Positions 1 to 9,035 of a stretch of 64,000 bases of DNA are shown here, one piece after another (position 1 is the first letter of the stretch; each line of letters starts with the position of its first letter). The notes under the pieces are model-generated. The model did not search any database and was not told where the DNA came from. It saw only the letters and a list, made by a program, of their open reading frames with translations. Source of the stretch: Armatimonadetes bacterium UBA1398 (lineage in GTDB: Bacteria; Armatimonadota; Zipacnadia; UBA1398); contig DBQI01000058.1 in assembly GCA_002305165.1 (NCBI GenBank), positions 1 to 64,000 of the forward strand. Reading direction: 5' to 3'. Made by a program: the position numbers and the translations under genes.

Positions 1-814
1 CATCACCGTCCTCCCGGACGACTATAACACGACCTTCCTGCGGGCATGGATGTGGGATGGCGCGACACTCTGGCGCTGGCCTCAGGAGCAGGCGCCGATC
101 TTTCTGGTCTATCAGTACCTTTTCCGAGAGACGATGGACGTTGAGGTGCCTGGCGCGGACATGAACGCGGCGGCCCAGGTGCTGCTGAATGATCTGCCGG
201 CCCTGTCTGAAGGCTTCTTCAACACCGCGTATGCCTGGCCGTACCGTCCCGAGACGGGGGGCCTGTGGACAGCAGGCGACGAGGACTGGGGCTACCACTA
301 CACAGACCCGCCCAGCGTGGGGGTGGCGGTCTGCAACAGCTTCAGTGACCCCAATGTGCTTGGCCTCGGAGGCGTCTTCCGCTCCGGGGCAACCGTGTTG
401 GGAGGCGGAGTCGTGGTCAAGCGTGGCTATGAGCAGGAGTTCATGGAGTACCTCTTCCGGCATGAGATCCTGCATTCGGTCGGCGTGGGGCACCCGTTCG
501 AGCGCATGTCGACGAGCGACCCACTGATGCGTCCGACCGTCATGAACTATGACTGGCTGGGTAACTACTCGTACGAGTACTCGCAGGCGGACCTCGAGTG
601 CATGCGCTTCATGCTCCACCGCCCCCAGGGCAACACGGCACCTGACAATGACCCCAACGGGTACGTCGGCTACCGTGGCAACGGTCCCCGCACGGTCAGC
701 TACTCTATTGATCGCACGAAAGGCCATGCAAGCGAAGAAGTCGAGCTCACCGTTGGCGCGCCGAGGCCGATCGCGATCAAACTCGCCGACCTGAAGCCTC
801 TGCCAACTCGGTAG
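1..814 (+). CDS. Metzincin-type zinc metalloprotease (5' end missing)
   Basis: The frame is open from base 2 to the TAG at 812-814, so the gene starts outside the window; the first ATG inside it (position 50) is probably not the true start. Seen: HEILHSVGVGH, which fits the HExxHxxGxxH zinc-binding and catalytic helix, followed about 20 residues later by PTVMNYD, which fits a Met-turn. Together these define a metzincin peptidase fold. The residues before the motif are rich in Trp, Tyr and Gly, as in secreted proteins. A short C-terminal tail follows with no recognised domain. The likely role is extracellular protein cleavage. The exact peptidase family (M10, M12 or M43-like) cannot be fixed without the N-terminus. 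It converges on the symporter gene across a strong hairpin. Confidence 0.75.
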   Translation, partial: ITVLPDDYNTTFLRAWMWDGATLWRWPQEQAPIFLVYQYLFRETMDVEVPGADMNAAAQVLLNDLPALSEGFFNTAYAWPYRPETGGLWTAGDEDWGYHYTDPPSVGVAVCNSFSDPNVLGLGGVFRSGATVLGGGVVVKRGYEQEFMEYLFRHEILHSVGVGHPFERMSTSDPLMRPTVMNYDWLGNYSYEYSQADLECMRFMLHRPQGNTAPDNDPNGYVGYRGNGPRTVSYSIDRTKGHASEEVELTVGAPRPIAIKLADLKPLPTR

Positions 815-870
815 GCGAGGCGCGCACACTCTAGTAAGTGCGAGCGTCCTCTCGCCAGCAGATCGACCCA

Positions 871-897
871 GCGGCCCCGCCTCAGCGGCGGGGCCGC
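871..897. terminator. GC-rich hairpin between convergent genes
   Basis: Perfect 11-bp inverted repeat GCGGCCCCGCC / GGCGGGGCCGC with a 5-base loop. It sits between the stop of the protease gene (814) and the stop of the symporter gene (915). There is no T-tract, so it is either a bidirectional terminator of the type common in GC-rich genomes or an RNA-stabilising hairpin. Confidence 0.6.
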
Positions 898-914
898 GCC
901 CATCTTGGCCCGAC

Positions 915-2594
915 CTACCGCCCGAGTCCCAGCCCGCTGAAGGCCAGGTAGCAGGCGGCGATGCACGCCACGAAGGCGAGCCACCAGAAGAGCACGTTCC
1001 GGTACCAGGGCTTGCCGAGCCCTCGGAAGATGCCGATCTGGCGCCAGTTCATCGTGAGGTCATCCGTGACGCACTCCGGCGGCGGGGGCGCGTCGAACAA
1101 GCTGATGACCACCATGAGCACGACGCAGAAGGCCCATATCAGGATGGGCCGCACGGTGAGAGCCATCTCGGGGAAGACCACCCCAACGGCTATCGACGCG
1201 CCCAACCCAATGGGTATGGTCCACGCGGCCGCCCTTCCCGTCGCCCGCCGCCAGAGGATCCCGAGGATGAAGATGGCTGAGAACGCCGGGGCGAAGTGCG
1301 CGTAGAGGTTCTGGATGTAGACGAACACGCCACTGCCGATGCGCTCGATCATGGGCGCCAGAACCATCGCTAGGACGAGCGTCACCGCCGTCACGAGCCG
1401 CCCCACGGTGACGGAACGGCGCTCCGGCATGTTGGGCTCGAAGTAGCGCTTCCAGATGTCGAGGGTCACGATGGTCGAGGTGGAGTTCAGGACGGAGTTC
1501 ACCGTGGACTGGATGGCGCCGAACAGCGCGGCCAGCAGGACGCCCCTCACCCCCAAGGACACGAGCTGCATGACGAGGGCGGCGTAGCCCTTGTCCGCCG
1601 CCGCCCGGTCGAGCGAGGGATCCATGGCGAAGTAGACGAGTCCGGGGATGACGATGACGGCCGGCAGGATGACCTTCAGGAAGCCAGCCAGCACGATTCC
1701 CATCCGTGCATGCCATCCGTCGCGCGCCGCGAGCACACGCTGGATCATGAACTGGTTGATGCAGTTGTACCAGATGCTCGTGGCAACCCAGCCAAAGAGG
1801 AGGGTCCACCAGGGGATGAGCGTGTGGTTGGGCGGTTGGAAGAGGTTTAGCCGCTCGTAGCTCGTTGCCCCCTCGCCCAGGACCGTGGGCGCCAGCCGCC
1901 GGATCCCCTCCGCCCATGCGGCTTCCTCGCCCAGGTTCCGGCTGATCATCGTGGACCAGCCGTCGCTCAGGCTCCCCTCTCCCAGTGCGCGCAGCCCCAG
2001 GAAGGTCAGCAGGAATCCGCCCGCGAGGATCAGGACGGTCTGGAGCACCTCCGTCCATGCGATGGACCGCATCCCGCCCACGATCGCGTAGCTCCCCGCT
2101 GTCACGCCGAGGAGCACGGTGCAGAGCACGATGTCCCAACCAAAGAGGGCGTTCAGGCCCACGGCCCCCGCGTAGAGCACCGCGGCGAGGAAGGCGGTGA
2201 CGTTCGCCACCACGGTCATTACAGCGAAGAGCAGCCGGCAAGTGGAGTTGAAGCGGCGTTCGAGGAACTCGGGCCCCGTGAAGACGCGGCTCGCCAGGAG
2301 AAAGGGGATGAAGATCCAGATGAGGATGGAGAACGCGATGACGTTGTGCCACTCCCACAGCGCCACGCAGATGCCGTAGATGTAGGCCGCGCCAATCATG
2401 CCGATCAGGTGCTCGGTCGAGATGTTGCTGGCGATGTACGAGGTGCCGACAACGTACCAGGGCAGGTCTCGGTCGGCGAGGAAGTAGGCGTCAGCGGTCT
2501 GGGCCTTCCGACGGGCTACCCAGAACCCTACCCCGATGATCGCCACGAAGTAGAGCGCGAAGACAACGGCATCAACCGCGTTGAGCGACTGCAC
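915..2594 (-). CDS. Sodium:solute symporter (SSS family)
   Basis: About 559 residues with roughly 13-14 hydrophobic segments spread over the whole length. The first is a helix starting LNAVDAVVFALYF, followed by DAYFLADRDLPWYVVG and SNISTEHLIGM, the conserved first loops of SSS transporters (sugar, solute or acetate symporters). It would import a solute across the inner membrane using sodium; the substrate is not readable, though sugars fit the neighbourhood. I chose the GTG at 2594 because GGAGAGGG lies about 7 bases upstream and the first membrane helix follows directly. In-frame starts at 2657 and 2735 would add an uncharged leader, and 2735 would fall inside the operator of the divergent marR gene. 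No partner gene follows. Confidence 0.85.
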   Translation of the reverse strand: MQSLNAVDAVVFALYFVAIIGVGFWVARRKAQTADAYFLADRDLPWYVVGTSYIASNISTEHLIGMIGAAYIYGICVALWEWHNVIAFSILIWIFIPFLLASRVFTGPEFLERRFNSTCRLLFAVMTVVANVTAFLAAVLYAGAVGLNALFGWDIVLCTVLLGVTAGSYAIVGGMRSIAWTEVLQTVLILAGGFLLTFLGLRALGEGSLSDGWSTMISRNLGEEAAWAEGIRRLAPTVLGEGATSYERLNLFQPPNHTLIPWWTLLFGWVATSIWYNCINQFMIQRVLAARDGWHARMGIVLAGFLKVILPAVIVIPGLVYFAMDPSLDRAAADKGYAALVMQLVSLGVRGVLLAALFGAIQSTVNSVLNSTSTIVTLDIWKRYFEPNMPERRSVTVGRLVTAVTLVLAMVLAPMIERIGSGVFVYIQNLYAHFAPAFSAIFILGILWRRATGRAAAWTIPIGLGASIAVGVVFPEMALTVRPILIWAFCVVLMVVISLFDAPPPPECVTDDLTMNWRQIGIFRGLGKPWYRNVLFWWLAFVACIAACYLAFSGLGLGR

Positions 2595-2694
2595 CCGGCT
2601 TCCCTCTCCGCTTCCGCCATCCCAGCCCCCGAGTCGCAGGTTTCCGAGGCTAGGCATCAGCACCTGCCTGTTCCTAGCGCCGCGAAGGAAGAGG

Positions 2695-2724
2695 TTGACA
2701 CCGGGGGACTGGACGGGCAGTATT
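2695..2724 (+). promoter_or_regulatory. Predicted marR promoter
   Basis: A perfect TTGACA (2695-2700) is followed 17-18 bases later by weak -10 candidates (CAGTAT or AGTATT, 2718-2724). The start codon of marR is at 2776. The putative -10 overlaps the first operator palindrome, a geometry that suits autorepression. Confidence 0.45.
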
Positions 2725-2750
2725 TGCGGGCGCAACTATTGCGAGCGCAA
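2724..2750. promoter_or_regulatory. Tandem MarR-type operator palindromes
   Basis: Two copies of TTGCGnnCGCAA lie at 2724-2735 (centre GG) and 2739-2750 (centre AG; 14 bp if the flanking A and T are counted). Their centres are 15 bp apart. The form resembles the TTGCCnnGGCAA half-site arrangement known for E. coli MarR. The site lies between the predicted -35 and the marR start, and also upstream of the divergent symporter gene, so either or both could be regulated. Confidence 0.65.
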
Positions 2751-2775
2751 TGAAACTGACGAGTGAGACAAGACC

Positions 2776-3231
2776 ATGCCTGAGACCCGCGTGTTGGGGC
2801 GGATGCTGGGCACGATACACCGATATGCCCGCATGAACTTCCAGGAAGCCCTCGGGCGGATCGGCTTCCCGGAGCCCGCCTTGCCCTACTACATGGCTCT
2901 TCTGGAGCACGATGGCATCCGTCAGGATGAGCTGACGCGACTCTGCCACCGCGACCCGGCCACGACAACCCGCGCCGTGACGCGGATGGAGCACCTCGGG
3001 CTGGTGGTGCGCGAGGTCCCCGAGGATGACCGCCGCGCCAAGACGGTGACCCTTACTCCCCGAGGGCGAGAGCTGGCGCCCGCCGTGCGCGCGGTGCTCG
3101 ACGAGTGGACACGCATTCTGGCCGAGGGCCTTACGGCGGAGGATGTGGCGACGGCGCTCCGTCTGCTTGAGCGAATGGCGACGAATGCCGGCAACGCCGT
3201 GGACGGGAAGCTCCGCAATGGCGATGCCTAA
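2776..3231 (+). CDS. MarR family transcriptional regulator
   Basis: A 151-residue winged-helix repressor. The HTH region is around residues 50-75 (DELTRLCHRDPATTTRAVTR), followed by the wing VPEDDRRAKTVTLT, the hallmark DxRxxxxxLT of MarR proteins. The family binds palindromes as dimers and is released by small phenolic or lipophilic ligands. The reading frame overlaps the following efflux gene by 14 bases, so the two are co-transcribed and probably translationally coupled. Two tandem palindromes just upstream are the natural autoregulatory sites. Inference: it senses a toxic compound that the downstream MATE pump exports. The ligand is unknown. Confidence 0.92.
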   Translation: MPETRVLGRMLGTIHRYARMNFQEALGRIGFPEPALPYYMALLEHDGIRQDELTRLCHRDPATTTRAVTRMEHLGLVVREVPEDDRRAKTVTLTPRGRELAPAVRAVLDEWTRILAEGLTAEDVATALRLLERMATNAGNAVDGKLRNGDA

Positions 3232-4663
3232 GCCACCCCACGAGGACGATGCGCGCTCCGAGAGGCTGGGATCGGCGCCCCTCGGCCCTCTGATGATCAA
3301 GCTCAGCATCCCGGGCATGTTCGGGATGATCGTCATGTCCATCCACAACATCGTGAACACCCTCTGGGTGACCGGGCTGCCCGATGGCACGGAGGCCATC
3401 GCGGCCCTGACGGTCATGTTCCCGGTCCAGATGGTGGTCAGCTCTGTCGGCATGGGCATTGCCATGGGCCTCACGTCCCTGGTGTCGCGGCGCTTGGGCG
3501 AGGGGCGGCGCGACGCCGTGCTGCGGGGCGCTGGCAACGCCATCGTGCTCGGCGCAGGCTTCGGCGTGCTGTTCATGATCCTGTCCCTGTCGGCGGCCCA
3601 CCCGCTGGTGCGAGCGTTCGGCGCTACGCCGGAGCTTATCGAGCTCTCCGCTGAGTACCTCGCGCGGGTGAGTCTCGCCTTCCCGCTGTTCATGGTCGGG
3701 CTGTCCCTGGATGGGCTCTACCGCGGCGGCGGGAACGTCACCGTGCCCATGTATCTCACGGGCCTGTCGGCGGTGACAAACGCGACCCTGGCCCCGCTGC
3801 TCATCTATGGCGTGGGCCCCTTCCCTCGCTGGGAACTCAATGGCGCCGGCGTCGCTACGGCGGTCGCCCAGGTCCTGACGGCGACCACCTCCCTGTGGTA
3901 TCTCCGCAGCGGCCGCAGCGGCTTCCACCTCCGCCGAAGCGATCTCAAGCTGGACGTGGAGGTTATCCGGGACATCGCCGTCGTAGGCGTGCCAGCCATG
4001 GCGATGAACGCGCTCCGGAGCATCACGGCCCTCGTCTTCAACTGGGTGCTGGGGGGCTTCGGCGCGGCGGCGATCGCCGGCCACGGCCTGGCTTTGCGGG
4101 TGATGATGCTCGCCGTGTCATGCCTGGGCGGGGGCGTCCATCAGGCCCTCATGCCCATCGTCGGCTACACCTTCGGATCGAGGGACTACCGGCGGATGTG
4201 GTCGGCGTACCGGCTCGCGGCCATCTGGACCTCGGCCGGAGGCCTCATCATCGGCGGCATCATCTGCGTCTTCGCGCGGCAGATTCTGGCGCCCCTCGCG
4301 CGCGAGGCCGAGCTTCTCGACCTGGCTACCCTCGCTCTGCAGCTCAAACTGTGCACATTCTTCCTGGTAGAGCCCCAGATGATGGCCATGTTCGCTCTCG
4401 AGGGCATGGGCTTTGGGGGGCGTGCCATGATGCTCAACATGTCGCGCGACGTCATCCTGGTGCTTCCGGCCCTGCTCGTACTACCCAGGATCTTCGGTAT
4501 CCTCGGGGCGTATGGAGCCCAGGCCGTCGCCGATGTGCTCTCTATGTTCGTTACCTTCTGGATCATGTCGAGGGTGTACCGGCAGTACCCACCATCGGCA
4601 AGCGTGCCGCGCGGGAGGGCCCCGTTAGGTCCCCCTGTGGAGCAGAGCGTCGGCGCGGAGTGA
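3218..4663 (+). CDS. MATE family efflux transporter
   Basis: About 481 residues, two repeats of six membrane helices (MatE domains). The N-terminus PLMIKLSIPGMFGMIVMSIHN and the segment LTVMFPVQM are typical of NorM/DinF-like MATE pumps, which export cationic drugs or metabolites in exchange for sodium or protons. The start at ATG 3218 (ATGGCGATG) lies inside the 3' end of marR and has GGGAAG about 8 bases upstream; an in-frame frame extension to 3143 has no comparable signal. Overlap with marR indicates that the repressor and pump form a self-contained resistance operon. Confidence 0.9.
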   Translation: MAMPKPPHEDDARSERLGSAPLGPLMIKLSIPGMFGMIVMSIHNIVNTLWVTGLPDGTEAIAALTVMFPVQMVVSSVGMGIAMGLTSLVSRRLGEGRRDAVLRGAGNAIVLGAGFGVLFMILSLSAAHPLVRAFGATPELIELSAEYLARVSLAFPLFMVGLSLDGLYRGGGNVTVPMYLTGLSAVTNATLAPLLIYGVGPFPRWELNGAGVATAVAQVLTATTSLWYLRSGRSGFHLRRSDLKLDVEVIRDIAVVGVPAMAMNALRSITALVFNWVLGGFGAAAIAGHGLALRVMMLAVSCLGGGVHQALMPIVGYTFGSRDYRRMWSAYRLAAIWTSAGGLIIGGIICVFARQILAPLAREAELLDLATLALQLKLCTFFLVEPQMMAMFALEGMGFGGRAMMLNMSRDVILVLPALLVLPRIFGILGAYGAQAVADVLSMFVTFWIMSRVYRQYPPSASVPRGRAPLGPPVEQSVGAE

Positions 4664-4873
4664 GGCGATGGGGTTAGCGGCGGGGCGCCAGGGGGTATGT
4701 TGAGGATAGTCGAGCCCCGCCTGCTCCAGACCCCCTCGTGCCTCCCTAAGACCGTGCGGAGCGGAGTCGGGGCTCGCCCTTCCTCTCCCCTCCCCTGCTC
4801 CGAAGCCTGACTGTGGCAGGGCCCGATCGCATCCTGCTCGAAGCCAACCGGCGCTGAAGAGAGGGATACCACC

Positions 4874-6178
4874 ATGGTTCTGATGCTCACCACCCTCATC
4901 CTCGGTGGAGCGATGACTGCGGCGCCCACCCCCGCCGTCCCTGTGAGCCGCTTCCTGGACAGCCTCGGCGCGAACTCCGCCGTCTGCGTTCGCGGCGAGA
5001 ACCTCGAGAGCACGATCGAGGCGACACGCTTCCTGGGGCTGCGCTGGTATCGCCTAGGGTATGAGAGTGACATCCCCGTCTCAACTCTGCTCGAACTCCA
5101 CCGGCAGACGGGAGTCCGGTTCAGTTACGGGCTCCAGAGTGGCGGCGCCGATGTCGAGAGGCTGCTTCGGGGGGCGCGGGAGCTCGCGGCGGAGGACGCG
5201 CTCGTCGCGATCGAGGGCAACAATGAGCCGAACAACTGGGGGGTCACCTACCAAGGCGAGGAGGGCGGCTCCGACCTCTCGTGGCTGCCTGTCGCCAAGC
5301 TCCAGCGCGACCTCTACTCGACGGTGAAGAGCGACCCCACGCTCGGGGGCTACCCGGTCTGGTCCATCACCGAGAACGGCGCTCAGACCGACAATGTGGG
5401 ACTGCAGTTCCTGATCATCCCCGATGGCGCGGGCTGCCTCATGCCCGACGGCACCCGCTACGCCGACGCGGCGAACTGCCACAACTACTACACTCACCCC
5501 GCCTGGCCGGGCCTGCATGATAACCAGACCTGGATCGCCTCAGACCCCGGCCCCGGATGCCGTGTCGACGGGCTGTACGGTAACTACGGACTCACCTGGC
5601 GGAACCACTTCGAGGGTTACTCCGTGGAGGATCTGATCTCGCTGCCCCGTGTCACTACGGAGACGGGAGTGACTATCGACGGACCCATCACGGAGGAGGT
5701 CCAGGCGAAGCTGCTCCTGTGCGGGTACCTGTCCCAGTTCGCGCGAGGGTGGAGCTACACGGCAGTCTACTTGCTTCGCGACCGCACCGATGAGGCGGGC
5801 AACCAGTCCTTCGGCTTCTACCGTCCCGACTACACGCCGCGCCTCAGCGCCCTCTACCTCCACAACCTGACGACCATCCTGGCCGACGAGGGATCAGTAG
5901 AGGAGCCGGCGAGCCTCGACTACTCCATCGACGACCGCCCCGATACGGTCCACGACGTGCTCCTCCAGCGCAGCGACGGCACGCTCCTGCTGGTGGTCTG
6001 GGGCGAGCGCTTCACGGGCGGGGCGGACGAGGTAACGGTCCGGCTGGGCCGAGCCTTCCCCTCGGCGGCGATCTATGACCCCACCATTGGCACAGAGCCT
6101 CTGGAGAGCCTGCGCCACGTCTCCCGCGTCAGCCTGACCCTCGCCGATCATCCGGTGATCGTGGAACTGGCGCCGTAG
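4874..6178 (+). CDS. Secreted GH-A clan glycoside hydrolase-like protein
   Basis: A 434-residue protein with a short hydrophobic N-terminus that may be a signal peptide. The sequence fits a TIM barrel with two glutamates at the ends of strands 4 and 7: EGNNEPN (E118 as acid/base candidate) and TTETG (E263 as nucleophile candidate). NHYY/NCHNYYTHP in between is also common in clan A glycosidases. A small beta-sandwich-like tail (about residues 355-434) resembles the C-terminal domain found after such barrels. Substrate unknown. GAGAGGG lies 8 bases before the ATG. It is a single gene that converges on the minus-strand operon with only 7 bases between stops. Confidence 0.65.
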   Translation: MVLMLTTLILGGAMTAAPTPAVPVSRFLDSLGANSAVCVRGENLESTIEATRFLGLRWYRLGYESDIPVSTLLELHRQTGVRFSYGLQSGGADVERLLRGARELAAEDALVAIEGNNEPNNWGVTYQGEEGGSDLSWLPVAKLQRDLYSTVKSDPTLGGYPVWSITENGAQTDNVGLQFLIIPDGAGCLMPDGTRYADAANCHNYYTHPAWPGLHDNQTWIASDPGPGCRVDGLYGNYGLTWRNHFEGYSVEDLISLPRVTTETGVTIDGPITEEVQAKLLLCGYLSQFARGWSYTAVYLLRDRTDEAGNQSFGFYRPDYTPRLSALYLHNLTTILADEGSVEEPASLDYSIDDRPDTVHDVLLQRSDGTLLLVVWGERFTGGADEVTVRLGRAFPSAAIYDPTIGTEPLESLRHVSRVSLTLADHPVIVELAP

Positions 6179-6185
6179 CACCGGC

Positions 6186-9035
6186 TCACTGGCCGTCGAA
6201 GCCAAGGTCGGTCATCCGTGCCCGCATGGAGCGGACATCTTCGAGATGGCCGCGGAAGACCGGCGTATCGCGGCCGATGTGCCACTGGGCCACCACGGCG
6301 TCGCGCAGACAGAGTCTGAGGGGTTCACCGTCCGTGGCGCGCCGCTCCAGGGCGTCGCCCCAGAGGTCGTAGATGAGCCAGTCTCCAGGCTCCACGGGCA
6401 GTTCGACCCAGCGCTCGACCCCCTGAGCCTCATACTGCAGCGGCGGTATGCCCGGACGGTATTCGAAGGACCAGGCCTCCATCGTGGGCACGTCCCACGC
6501 GAGCACCACGCGCTGCTCCGGGCTCTCGAACACCTGTACAGCGGTGTCCACATCGGCGCGGCAAGTGGTTCGCACGGGGAGGGACGACGCCAACAGGACG
6601 GTCACCTCGGCATCGAGGCCCTGCGGCTCAGCGACGGCGCCCGGCACCCAGTGGAGATAGATGACCGTGCCCTGGCCTACCCGTGAGCGAGTCACCAGCG
6701 GCCCTGCGTCGGTCTCCACGAGGGCCTCGCCGTCCTGGCAGGTGGTCAGCGGCTCCGACAGATCCAGGCGAGTGCCAACGGGCAGAACCTGATCCCAGGG
6801 AGGAACGGCGCGAGTCACCTGGCACACGGTTGCATCCGTCGCGTGGATGGCTCCGAGCCCGAGCCTGTGACCGCCGTCGGAGTCTCCCAGCCTGGCCGAG
6901 CGATCCTGGTGGAAGAACCCCGCGCAGTCGCGGGTCGGCACGTACGAGTGAGTCACCAGCGTGCGCCCGGGCGCCTCCCGGAGCCATGCTGCGAGAAGGT
7001 CCACATCGCCGACGCGCGGGGCGCGCGGTGAGTAGAACACCGCGCCGTAGCGGTCCAGGACCTCCCCCAGGCCCAGGCTGTCACGCAGATCGAAAAGGAC
7101 GTGGCCGCGGGCCAGCCCTAACGCGAGGGAGTGCTCCCGTGATAGCCCGAAGAACAGGCTCGCCGTGGCCTTGGCGGGCGGGCGCTCATCGATGCACAGC
7201 ACGTTGGAGGCTGGACGGACGACGCCGTCTCCCCTGGCCCGCCCGAACGCCAGAGCCTTGCCCACCGCGTCCCTGAAGCGCGCGAAATGGTATGGGTTGC
7301 CAGTCGGATCGGCCATCGCGCCGAAGGGCTGCTCATCGATGAAGTCGTTGTCGAAGTCGTCGAGTTGCCCGGCCGCAGTGAGGGCGTAGACGCCGCTGGC
7401 GGCTACTCGCCAGTCCAGGTAGGGCGCGGCATGCCCTCCCGCTCCCGTCTCCTGGATGATGGAGAGCCGGCTGCCCGCCCGATCCGCCACCTCACGGAGG
7501 TAGGGCAGGCTCGCGTAGCCAGCCTCCGCCGCCCACCCGATGCAGCCGAACCACTCGGGCAGCAGGTTCCCCACGCCCTGGGACCGCAGGAGGTACACGT
7601 AGTCGCTCGACCCGTAGGAGTCCTCGGGATTCGGCACGATCCAGAGCGGCTCTCCCCCACCCTCGACCATGTACCGGCCCGCGCGGTCGGGGAGCTTGAG
7701 CCACTCGTAGGACCGCAGCATGAGGAATACCGTTGCCAGCTTCTCTCCGTCGGGTCCCAGGGCGTCGGAGGGTCGTGGGGGAGTGTACTCGGACCAGTCG
7801 CTCAGTCGCAGGTCGGCCGGCGTGAGCGCGAAGCCGTTGTACTCGCGGAAGTAGTCCTGGAAGCCGATGGTCCGTTCCGCGCCATCCTCGACGATGGTCA
7901 GCCCCTCGTCGGTACCCGCGAGGTCGGCGCGGTAGGCCTGGATCATGGCGTCCGAATAGCCCCACCATGTGTCGAACCATGGGAAGGTGTAGTCCACGAC
8001 CATCCAGACGCCTATGCCTGCCGCCAGAAGCGCGTCGATCTTGGCCCTCACCGCCTCGGTCACGGTGGGATGGGCCAGCGCTATGGTGTGCTGGCCATCC
8101 CAATTCGTCTGGGTGGGATGGAGGCGGTTCATCGTGGCCCCGTCCGCGTTCACATCCCACGCCCTGCGGCGGGTCAGATACTTGGCATAGCCTGAGGAGA
8201 AGGACGAGTAGTACATGCTCGCCACATCCCGATCGGCGAGGGCCTGTGCGTACGTCGGAATCTCCGCCGAGAAGCCGGAGATGGGAGTGCCGACCGGCCC
8301 CACCACCTCGGCGAGCCGGCACGGCGTGTCCAGGTAGTCGGGGATGCCAAGCCGGCTCGCGTCGAAGGGGAACCAGCAGACACCGGGCGGAGGCGCCGGA
8401 GCGATCGACTGCAGCGGATCCAGCACAGCGAAACCGTCGTCCTCCGAGGAGAGGATCTCCACCTCATACCCATCCGGCCCGAGCAGGCGGAGCCCGTCAA
8501 TGAGGAACGTCGCCCTGCCTCCTCCGGGCTCGATGGCGAGGGTGCGGACCTGCTCCCACTCTGCCACTCCGTCACCTATGAGCCACGGGGCCATGCTATC
8601 GCGGTGGACCTCGAAGTGGCTCCACTGGTCGGGCGCCAGGTCATGGAAGAACGTTCCGAGGGCAACCCAGCGGTCATCGTCGCTCTCGACGAGGAGGATC
8701 GAGACCCGGGCCTCCTCGTCCGTCTCGACCACGTAGATGTCGAAGGCCAGCGTATCCCAGGGGCGGGTAGTCTCTGGGAGCCCCATGCGGATGCTCCACC
8801 AGTCGGGATCGCCCGGGCGATCCTCCCATACGAAGCGGACCGAAGCTCCGAGGGTGTTGTTCGGGGATAGCCGCTCGTAGTCGGCCTCGACCCGCCCCAC
8901 GTCCCCGAAGCCGCCAATGCCCAGCAGGGCGGTTGTCACGTCCAGGTCAGGCGCCTGACTGAGTGTGGGCGCGACGAGCACGGCGACCAGCGCCGTCGCA
9001 GCGGAGAGCGTCTGCCGCCCTCGCGATGGCCTCAT
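6186..9035 (-). CDS. Secreted TIM-barrel protein of unknown specificity
   Basis: About 949 residues. It begins with MRPSRGRQ followed by a hydrophobic stretch ending LSQA, a likely signal peptide. Residues about 30-190 look like a beta-sandwich carbohydrate-binding module (VRFVWEDRPGDPDWWSIRMG, DTLAFDIYV). A long central region with WDGQHTIALAHPTVTEAVRAKIDALLAAGIGVWMVVDYTFPWFDTWWG fits a glycosidase-like barrel, and a later part resembles a glutamine-amidotransferase-like or trimerisation domain seen in beta-galactosidase-type proteins. No family name can be given with certainty. ATG at 9035 shares ATGA with the stop of the upstream DUF4838 gene, so translation is coupled. Confidence 0.6.
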   Translation of the reverse strand: MRPSRGRQTLSAATALVAVLVAPTLSQAPDLDVTTALLGIGGFGDVGRVEADYERLSPNNTLGASVRFVWEDRPGDPDWWSIRMGLPETTRPWDTLAFDIYVVETDEEARVSILLVESDDDRWVALGTFFHDLAPDQWSHFEVHRDSMAPWLIGDGVAEWEQVRTLAIEPGGGRATFLIDGLRLLGPDGYEVEILSSEDDGFAVLDPLQSIAPAPPPGVCWFPFDASRLGIPDYLDTPCRLAEVVGPVGTPISGFSAEIPTYAQALADRDVASMYYSSFSSGYAKYLTRRRAWDVNADGATMNRLHPTQTNWDGQHTIALAHPTVTEAVRAKIDALLAAGIGVWMVVDYTFPWFDTWWGYSDAMIQAYRADLAGTDEGLTIVEDGAERTIGFQDYFREYNGFALTPADLRLSDWSEYTPPRPSDALGPDGEKLATVFLMLRSYEWLKLPDRAGRYMVEGGGEPLWIVPNPEDSYGSSDYVYLLRSQGVGNLLPEWFGCIGWAAEAGYASLPYLREVADRAGSRLSIIQETGAGGHAAPYLDWRVAASGVYALTAAGQLDDFDNDFIDEQPFGAMADPTGNPYHFARFRDAVGKALAFGRARGDGVVRPASNVLCIDERPPAKATASLFFGLSREHSLALGLARGHVLFDLRDSLGLGEVLDRYGAVFYSPRAPRVGDVDLLAAWLREAPGRTLVTHSYVPTRDCAGFFHQDRSARLGDSDGGHRLGLGAIHATDATVCQVTRAVPPWDQVLPVGTRLDLSEPLTTCQDGEALVETDAGPLVTRSRVGQGTVIYLHWVPGAVAEPQGLDAEVTVLLASSLPVRTTCRADVDTAVQVFESPEQRVVLAWDVPTMEAWSFEYRPGIPPLQYEAQGVERWVELPVEPGDWLIYDLWGDALERRATDGEPLRLCLRDAVVAQWHIGRDTPVFRGHLEDVRSMRARMTDLGFDGQ

